Below are positions 59,028 to 64,000 of a stretch of 64,000 nt of DNA, piece by piece; position 1 is the stretch's first letter, and each line of letters starts with the position of its first letter. A program made the translations under genes and the position numbers. Origin of the DNA: Agrococcus sp. Marseille-P2731 (GTDB taxonomy: Bacteria > Actinomycetota > Actinomycetes > Actinomycetales > Microbacteriaceae); assembly GCF_900117395.1 (NCBI RefSeq), contig NZ_FPEG01000002.1, positions 1 through 64,000 on the forward strand. Direction: 5' to 3'. Below the pieces are notes generated by a model. It was not told the origin of the DNA. It saw only the letters and a list, made by a program, of their open reading frames with translations, and did not search any database.

Positions 59028-59738
59028 TCAGGCCTCTGCGCGCTGACGGCGGTGCGCGACGACGCCGACGCCGGCGAGCAGGGCGACGATGCCGAAGCCG
59101 GCGACGGTCATGCCGGTCGCGTCGAAGCCAGCGGCGGTGCCACCGGCACCCGTGTCGACGCCGCCGAGCGGCACCTCGGTGAGCTGGCCGCGCACGACGC
59201 CTGCGGCGAAGTCGACGGTGTGCGAGTCACCAGTGAAGGCGGCCGGGTCAGCCTCGATCTGCGCGAGCGTGAAGCCCTCACCGGTGTCCATGCCGTTGTC
59301 AGCCTCGACGCCGGTCGTGAACGGGCCCTCCATGCAGCCGGAGCTCGTGCGGGGGCCCTCGCCGATCGGCTCGGGGTTGGGGAAGGCGATGCGGGGCGGT
59401 CCGGGCTCGCCCTTGGCGGCCTCGTGGATGTGCGTCGCGGTGTCGGCCGGGCTCTGGTAGTCGCCGGAGACGCCCTCGAGGGTGATGTCGTAGCAGATGA
59501 CGTCCAGCTCGGAGTTGATGCGGAACATGAAGGTGCCGGTCGCGCCCTCCTGGCCCGGGGCCACCTCGCCGTCGGCGTTGATGACCTGGTCGGGCGTCGC
59601 CATCACGGTGAAGGCGCTCGTGAACTCGGCCGGCTCCTCGACCTCGGTGGCGGCGTGCGCGGGCGCAGCGATGGCGATGAGCCCGACGGCGGCGGCGGCG
59701 CCGAGCGTCAGGTTGCGGGTGGATGTCTTCTTCAGCAT
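59028..59738 (-). CDS. CHRD-domain surface protein, probable sortase substrate
   Basis: A 236-residue secreted protein. The signal peptide LTLGAAAAVGLIAIAAPAHAAT is followed by a CHRD-type domain (TGTFMFRINSELDVICYDITLEGVSG, ATHIHEAAKGEPGPP, VVRGQLTEVP). The C-terminus has GGVDTGAGG (about 195-203), a hydrophobic segment and the basic tail HRRQRAEA, a cell-wall sorting signal that replaces LPxTG with VDTGA. Start ATG 59738 has a GAGAGG ribosome site. Divergent from the sigma factor gene. Confidence 0.8.
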   Translation of the reverse strand: MLKKTSTRNLTLGAAAAVGLIAIAAPAHAATEVEEPAEFTSAFTVMATPDQVINADGEVAPGQEGATGTFMFRINSELDVICYDITLEGVSGDYQSPADTATHIHEAAKGEPGPPRIAFPNPEPIGEGPRTSSGCMEGPFTTGVEADNGMDTGEGFTLAQIEADPAAFTGDSHTVDFAAGVVRGQLTEVPLGGVDTGAGGTAAGFDATGMTVAGFGIVALLAGVGVVAHRRQRAEA

Positions 59739-59923
59739 GGTCTTGACCTCTCGACGCGCGGATGCCGGGTGCATCCCCTGTGAGGAGATACGCCGGCAAG
59801 GGGCCGTCCGTTCATCGCGGCCGGAGAACGCTTCGAGATGCCCGGATCTGGGCCTCGCGTGAACGCCGGAGGCTGCGCCGACGTACTCCCTGGTGACTCG
59901 CCTCTCCAGCGATGTCGATCGCC

Positions 59924-59929
59924 TAGCCT
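59924..59929 (+). promoter_or_regulatory. -10 element of the ECF sigma operon
   Basis: TAGCCT precedes a Shine-Dalgarno AGGGGAG (59931-59937) and GTG 59947, so this message has a short leader, unlike the leaderless neighbours. Confidence 0.45.
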
Positions 59930-59946
59930 GAGGGGAGCGTGCCAAC

Positions 59947-60507
59947 GTGACCGCACGTGCGCCGCAGCCCGGAGGAAGCCTGATGGAGCACCCGCTCGAC
60001 GAGCCCGCTGCGTTCGACGCTGGGCGCGCGTTCGACGACCACGGCGCGGCACTGCTCGGCTTCGCGGTGAACGCGCTGCGCGATCATCCGCTCGCCGAGG
60101 ACTGCGTGCAGGAGACCTTCCTGCGCGCCTGGCGGGCGCAGGAGCGCTACGACCCGGCGCGCGCATCCGAGCGCACCTGGTTGTTCGCCATCGCTCGCAA
60201 CGTGATCGCGGATGCGCTGCGGTCGCGGGCGCGCACGCCGCGGTTCGGCGAGGAGGCGCTCCTCGACGACCAGCCGGCGAGCGCGGTCGACCCGCTCGAG
60301 CGGCTGCGCATCACGGAGGCGCTCGCGATCCTCAGCGCCCCGCACCGCGAGGTCATCGTCGCCGTGCACCTGCGCGGCCACTCGTACCAAGAGCTCGCCG
60401 ACGCGACCGGCACCCCCGTCGCCACGCTGCGGACCCGCGCGTTCCACGCCCTGCGGGCGCTGCGCGGCCACCTCGAAGGATCGGAAGAAGCCCATGCCCA
60501 CAGCTGA
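59947..60507 (+). CDS. ECF-type RNA polymerase sigma factor
   Basis: A 186-residue sigma factor of the SigK/RpoE type. Region 2 is HPLAEDCVQETFLRAWRAQ with ERTWLFAIARNVIADALR, and region 4 is LSAPHREVIVAVHLRGHSYQELADATGTPVATLRTRAFHAL. It is co-translated with the anti-sigma gene (14-base overlap). An ATG at 59983 is an alternative start. The divergent CHRD-sortase operon is a possible target. Confidence 0.9.
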   Translation: MTARAPQPGGSLMEHPLDEPAAFDAGRAFDDHGAALLGFAVNALRDHPLAEDCVQETFLRAWRAQERYDPARASERTWLFAIARNVIADALRSRARTPRFGEEALLDDQPASAVDPLERLRITEALAILSAPHREVIVAVHLRGHSYQELADATGTPVATLRTRAFHALRALRGHLEGSEEAHAHS

Positions 60508-61195
60508 CGACCGGCGCTCGGAGCTCATCGCCGCCGCGGTCTCCGACGACCTCAGCGCGGCCGAGCGCGCCGAGCTCGACGCCCTCCGCGCCAGCGATCC
60601 CGCGATCGACGCGGAGATCGAGGGCCTGCGATCGATGATGCAGGCCGTCGCACGGGCGACCCCGGCGTGGGAGGAGGCGGAGCCGAGCGCGGCGCTGCGC
60701 GACCGCGTGGTGCGCGTGACCGCCCCGCCGCAGCTGGGCGTGCGCGCGCCGCGCAGCGCGAGACGAGCCCAGCGCCGCCGCGCCTGGGTGCCGCTGCTCG
60801 CCGCCGCCTGCCTCGCCGTCGGCATCGGCGTCGGTGCGGTGCTGCCGCCCCTGCTCACGCCGACGCCCCAGGGCCCACCCGGGACGCTCGGCGCGATCGA
60901 GGCCGTGGAGGTGCGCGAGAGCCTCGACGAGGGCACGGTCGAGGCCGAGATCGTGGCGCACACCTGGGGGACCGAGGCGATCCTCGACGCTGACGGGCTC
61001 GAGGTCGGCGCCACCTACGACGTCGTGCTGATCGGCACCGACGGCACCGAGTTCTCTGCCGGCGCGATGCTGGGCTCCGACGTGCGCATCCACTGCCGCG
61101 TGAACGCGGCGGTGCTGCGCGAGGATGTCGTGCGGCTCGAGGTGCGCGGCGAGGACGCGGGCGTCGTCGCCGTCGCGGATCTGCCCACGATCTGA
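60494..61195 (+). CDS. Anti-sigma factor, membrane-anchored (RskA-like)
   Basis: A 233-residue protein. The cytoplasmic N-terminus (LIAAAVSDDLSAAERAELDALRASDPAID) is an anti-sigma domain without the Cys-His zinc motif. One transmembrane segment (WVPLLAAACLAVGIGVGAVLP, about residues 98-118) follows a basic stretch, and the exterior domain ends VVAVADLPTI. It should hold the ECF factor inactive until a signal releases it. Confidence 0.85.
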   Translation: MPTADDRRSELIAAAVSDDLSAAERAELDALRASDPAIDAEIEGLRSMMQAVARATPAWEEAEPSAALRDRVVRVTAPPQLGVRAPRSARRAQRRRAWVPLLAAACLAVGIGVGAVLPPLLTPTPQGPPGTLGAIEAVEVRESLDEGTVEAEIVAHTWGTEAILDADGLEVGATYDVVLIGTDGTEFSAGAMLGSDVRIHCRVNAAVLREDVVRLEVRGEDAGVVAVADLPTI

Positions 61196-61253
61196 CTCGG
61201 CCGCATCGCGCTCCGCGCATCCCTCGCCCACCGCTCGCACGGGTGCTTCTGGA

Positions 61254-61259
61254 TAGCCT
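61254..61259 (+). promoter_or_regulatory. -10 element, leaderless hypothetical gene
   Basis: TAGCCT ends seven bases before ATG 61267. Confidence 0.5.
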
Positions 61260-61266
61260 CGACAGC

Positions 61267-62169
61267 ATGCCCCTCCAGCTCCGCTCCGCACTCGCGCGCG
61301 CCAACGACGCCAGCAGCGTCGCGCACGGCGCCGTCTCGACCGCCGCCATCGCCGGCCTCACGCTCATCGAGCCGCGCTCCCTGAGCGTCCGTGGCAGGTT
61401 GGCGTATCGCGCCGCCGCAGCCGGCGTCACCGCTTGGACCACGTGGGCCTCGTTCCAGGAGGAGCCCGTGGAGCTGCCGCTCGCGACGCGCATCGGGCTC
61501 ACGGTCGGCGCGGCTGGCGCAGCCCTCGGCATCGCCGAGGCGGGGGAGGCGATCGACGCGCGCGTGCACGACCGCCTGCTCGCCGCGGGCGTCGGGCGGC
61601 CCCGCGCGGTGCTCGCCGCCGGTGCGGCTGTCGCTGCGCTCGGGACCTGGTGGCTCGCTCGCCGGTCAACGCTCGAGGCCGCTGCGGCGGGAGGCCACGG
61701 GGATGCCGGGGTCGAACCGACCGAGACGCTCGTCGAGGTGCCGGCCGAGGTGCGAGCGCTCGCCGAGCGGCTGCTCGGCGCGACCGATGACTTCGGCGCG
61801 GCGACCTTGCGCGCCCAGCTCGCCGATGCGCGCGCATCCGTCTGGGAGGGGCCGGAGCCCGATGCCTTCTGGCCGGGCATCGGCTTCGCCGTGCCCGCCG
61901 TCGCGCCGCTCGCCGTGCCGGGCGACGCGAGCTTCCCGGTGATCGGCCGCTACCGCCCGCTCGAGGGCCGCTCGTTCGACGTCGCGCTCGCGGTGCAGGA
62001 GGGCCGGCTCGCGGTGCTCTCGATCGCCGAGGGGCGCGACTGGAGCGAGGAGGAGCGCGTCGCGTGGATGGAGGCCGACCGCGGCGTGCACGAGCTGACC
62101 GCCTGGCCGAAGCCCGACGAGCTCGAGCTGCTCATCGAGACGCCCGAGGGCCTGCGGCCGATCGGCTGA
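61267..62169 (+). CDS. Hypothetical membrane protein
   Basis: A 300-residue protein of no recognised family. Residues about 20-130 contain several hydrophobic segments, including ATRIGLTVGAAGAALGIAEA and AVLAAGAAVAALGTWWLA. The remaining 160 residues are soluble, with VGIGFAVPAV-like GIGFAVPAVAPLAVPGDASF and LELLIETPEGLRPIG. Leaderless promoter and its own transcription unit. Function unknown. Confidence 0.7.
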   Translation: MPLQLRSALARANDASSVAHGAVSTAAIAGLTLIEPRSLSVRGRLAYRAAAAGVTAWTTWASFQEEPVELPLATRIGLTVGAAGAALGIAEAGEAIDARVHDRLLAAGVGRPRAVLAAGAAVAALGTWWLARRSTLEAAAAGGHGDAGVEPTETLVEVPAEVRALAERLLGATDDFGAATLRAQLADARASVWEGPEPDAFWPGIGFAVPAVAPLAVPGDASFPVIGRYRPLEGRSFDVALAVQEGRLAVLSIAEGRDWSEEERVAWMEADRGVHELTAWPKPDELELLIETPEGLRPIG

Positions 62170-62266
62170 CGCCGGTCTACCGCCGCCGTCGCCTCCAGCC
62201 TGATCGCCGGCGCCCAGGCTGGTCGGCGACACTGCTCAGCATGGCGACGAGACGGCGCGAGGCGCG

Positions 62267-63712
62267 GTGAGGGCCGCGCTCATCCTCGGCACGCAGCTGC
62301 TCGAGCGGCATCCGGCCTTCGACGACGGTGACATCGACGAGCTGCTCATGGTCGAGTCGGCGGCGCTGTTCGACCGGCTGCCCTACCACCAGCACAAGAT
62401 CGTGCTGGTGCTCTCGGCGATGCGCCACTTCGCCGAGCGGCAGCGCGAGCAGGGCCGCACCGTGCGATACCTGCGGCACACCGATGGCCGCGGCTTCGCG
62501 GCCGGCGTCGCCCACCTCATCGAGCGGCACGACATCGATGGGCTCGCGTGGATGCGCGCTGCCGACCGCGGCGTCGACCGTCGCATCGACCGCATCGCCG
62601 CCGCCGCCGACATCCGCTCGAAGCGCTACGCCGACCGCGCGTTCCTCACGCCCGAGCCCGAGCTCGACGCGTGGTTCCGCGACCATCCCCGAGCGCGCAT
62701 GGAGGACTTCTACCGCTGGCAGCGGCAGCGCACCGGCATCCTCATGGAGGGCGCGCACCCCGCGGGCGGTCGCTGGAACTACGACGCCGACAACCGCGAG
62801 CCCCTGCCCAAGGCGGGCATCCCCATCCCGCCGCTGCCCCGCAGCGAGCCCGATGCCATCACGCTCGAGGTCATCGACGAGGTGCGCGAGCGCTTCCCCG
62901 ATCACCCCGGCGACGCGCGCGACTTCTGGCTGCCCGTCACGCGCGACGATGCGCTCGCCTGGCTCGACGCCTTCGTCGAGGAGCGCCTGGGCGACTTCGG
63001 GCGCTACGAGGATGCGATGGCGGCCGACGAGCCCTTCCTCTTCCACTCGGTGCTGACGCCCGCCCTCAACACCGGTCTCCTCGCCCCGCACGACGTGGTG
63101 GATGCGGTGCTCGGCGCGAGCGGCGACGTTCCGCTGCCGTCGCTCGAGGGATTCCTGCGCCAGGTCATCGGCTGGCGCGAGTACATGCGCGGCATGTATC
63201 GCGCGCATCCGGAGCTCGAGGGCGCGAACGCGCTGGGCCTCACGCGCGAGCTCGAGCCCTGGTGGTACACGGGGGAGGGCGTGCCGGCGGAGCTGCCGGT
63301 GCCGGTGCGCACGGTGCTCGAGCGCGTGCTGCGCCACGGCTATGCCCACCACATCGAGCGGCTGATGGTGCTGGGCAACTGGTTCCTGCTCGAGGGCTAC
63401 GCGCCGGCCTCCGTCAACCGCTGGTTCCTCTCGCTCTTCGTCGACGCCTACGAGTGGGTGATGGTGCCGAACGTGTTCGGGATGAGCCAGTTCGCCGATG
63501 GCGGCATGGTCGGCACGAAGCCCTACGTCTCCGGCGGCGCCTACCTGCAGCGCATGGGCCGGTGGTGGCCGTCGCAGCAGGCGGGGAAGGAGTCGGCGTT
63601 CACGGAGGGGTACTGGGACTTCCTGCAGCGGCACGAGGCGGTGCTCGCGGGCAACCCGAGGCTCGCTCGGCCGCTCGCGCAGATGCGTTCGCGTCGCGCG
63701 GTCGAGCCCTGA
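62267..63712 (+). CDS. Photolyase/cryptochrome of the FeS-BCP (PhrB) family, cysteine-free
   Basis: A 481-residue protein with the whole PhrB/FeS-BCP layout: N-terminal alpha/beta domain (LILGTQLLERHPAF), linker with YRWQRQRTGILMEG, and FAD-binding C-terminal domain with VIGWREYMRGMY, HHIERLMVLGNWFLL and WVMVPNVFGMSQFAD. Relatives repair (6-4) photoproducts and hold a 4Fe-4S cluster through four Cys. This protein contains no cysteine; the ligand region after SGGAYLQRMG reads RWWPSQQAGKES. GTG 62267 overlaps the stop of a nine-codon ORF starting at 62241. Confidence 0.88.
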   Translation: MRAALILGTQLLERHPAFDDGDIDELLMVESAALFDRLPYHQHKIVLVLSAMRHFAERQREQGRTVRYLRHTDGRGFAAGVAHLIERHDIDGLAWMRAADRGVDRRIDRIAAAADIRSKRYADRAFLTPEPELDAWFRDHPRARMEDFYRWQRQRTGILMEGAHPAGGRWNYDADNREPLPKAGIPIPPLPRSEPDAITLEVIDEVRERFPDHPGDARDFWLPVTRDDALAWLDAFVEERLGDFGRYEDAMAADEPFLFHSVLTPALNTGLLAPHDVVDAVLGASGDVPLPSLEGFLRQVIGWREYMRGMYRAHPELEGANALGLTRELEPWWYTGEGVPAELPVPVRTVLERVLRHGYAHHIERLMVLGNWFLLEGYAPASVNRWFLSLFVDAYEWVMVPNVFGMSQFADGGMVGTKPYVSGGAYLQRMGRWWPSQQAGKESAFTEGYWDFLQRHEAVLAGNPRLARPLAQMRSRRAVEP

Positions 63713-63734
63713 GGCGCGAACGCGCAGCACTTCG

Positions 63735-63760
63735 GTTGTGCACAACTGAATTGTGTGCAA
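63735..63760 (+). promoter_or_regulatory. OhrR-type operator
   Basis: The perfect palindrome GTTGTGCACAAC (63735-63746) overlaps a second dyad, CACAA-CTGAA-TTGTG (63741-63755), and TTGTGTGCAA follows. This resembles the A/T-flanked dyads bound by OhrR and lies 10-35 bases before the regulator start, fitting autoregulation. Confidence 0.6.
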
Positions 63761-63770
63761 CGATCGAGTC

Positions 63771-64000
63771 ATGGCCCCGGAAGCGAACCAGCAGCGCGTC
63801 ACCGACCAGATGGTCTGCTTCGCGCTCTACGCCGCCGCGCGCGCGACGACGCAGGCCTACCGCAGCCTGCTCGAGCCGTGGGGGCTCACCTACCCGCAGT
63901 ACCTCGTGCTCGTGACCCTCTGGGTCGAGGGGCCGCAGAGCGTCAAGGCGCTGGGGGAGCGGATGCAGCTCGACAGCGGTACGCTCTCGCCGCTGCTCGC
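63771..64000 (+). CDS. ohrR: MarR-family organic-peroxide sensor OhrR (partial)
   Basis: Only the first 76 residues are in the window; the 3' end is cut off. The reactive cysteine C16 is in VCFALYAAARA and the winged-helix start GLTYPQYLVLVTLW and VKALGERMQLDSGTLSPLL matches OhrR. It represses a peroxide-reducing ohr gene, which probably lies just beyond the window. The operator lies just upstream. Confidence 0.88.
   Translation, partial: MAPEANQQRVTDQMVCFALYAAARATTQAYRSLLEPWGLTYPQYLVLVTLWVEGPQSVKALGERMQLDSGTLSPLL

Overview
The window is high-G+C actinobacterial chromosome. The 16S/23S sequence, the 16S-23S-5S operon without spacer tRNAs, the gene order TPR-HAD-tlyA-nadK-recN-pyrG-nudix-xerD / parA-scpA-scpB-rluB-tyrA-cmk-der, frequent GTG starts, and the GGTCGAGGAGCGCGC intergenic repeats all suggest Microbacteriaceae, perhaps close to Agrococcus. 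The genus is an inference; no comparison was run.

Layout: 1-5580 holds an rRNA operon with promoter, boxA-like elements and terminator. 5611-17879 is a conserved housekeeping block: a very unusual Arg/Asp-repeat plus TPR protein, HAD phosphatase, MBL hydrolase, an APH-like kinase on the other strand, then tlyA, nadK, recN, pyrG, nudix and xerD. 17900-28775 separates xerD from parA and carries a VOC protein, ACC deaminase, a PaiB-like protein, an amidohydrolase and a six-gene peptide-uptake operon (binding lipoprotein, M14 peptidase, two permeases, regulator, double ATPase). 28852-35222 resumes chromosome segregation and housekeeping genes (parA-like, scpAB, rluB, tyrA, cmk, der). 35223-45614 holds pdxY, clpS, DUF2017, an MFS exporter, an iron-regulated siderophore-interacting protein, long-form GAPDH, and an FBP/deaminase/thiolase/S10 peptidase run.

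45677-54283 is the most interesting part. A tRNA-Pro(GGG) has its 3' half duplicated 8.5 kb downstream as a perfect 35-bp direct repeat, bounding an island whose base composition is visibly lower in G+C. The island has no recognisable integrase. Its cargo is a decayed GIY-YIG gene, a Gabija-type GajA/GajB pair preceded by a translationally coupled 37-aa ORF, an orphan ORF in frame with gajB, and a tight three-gene operon: a PD-(D/E)XK-like sce7726-family protein, a sce7725/beta-family protein, and a zinc-ribbon/HEPN-RES protein. That trio looks like an abortive-infection type conflict system that I do not know to have been characterised.

54343-64000 returns to host DNA: a TetR/membrane-protein pair, a disulfide oxidoreductase, SDR, glutaredoxin, a sortase with a CHRD-domain surface protein, an ECF sigma/anti-sigma pair, a cysteine-free photolyase of the iron-sulfur class, and the start of ohrR, cut by the window end. 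Many genes outside the island start 6-8 nt after a TANNNT hexamer, which implies widespread leaderless transcription.
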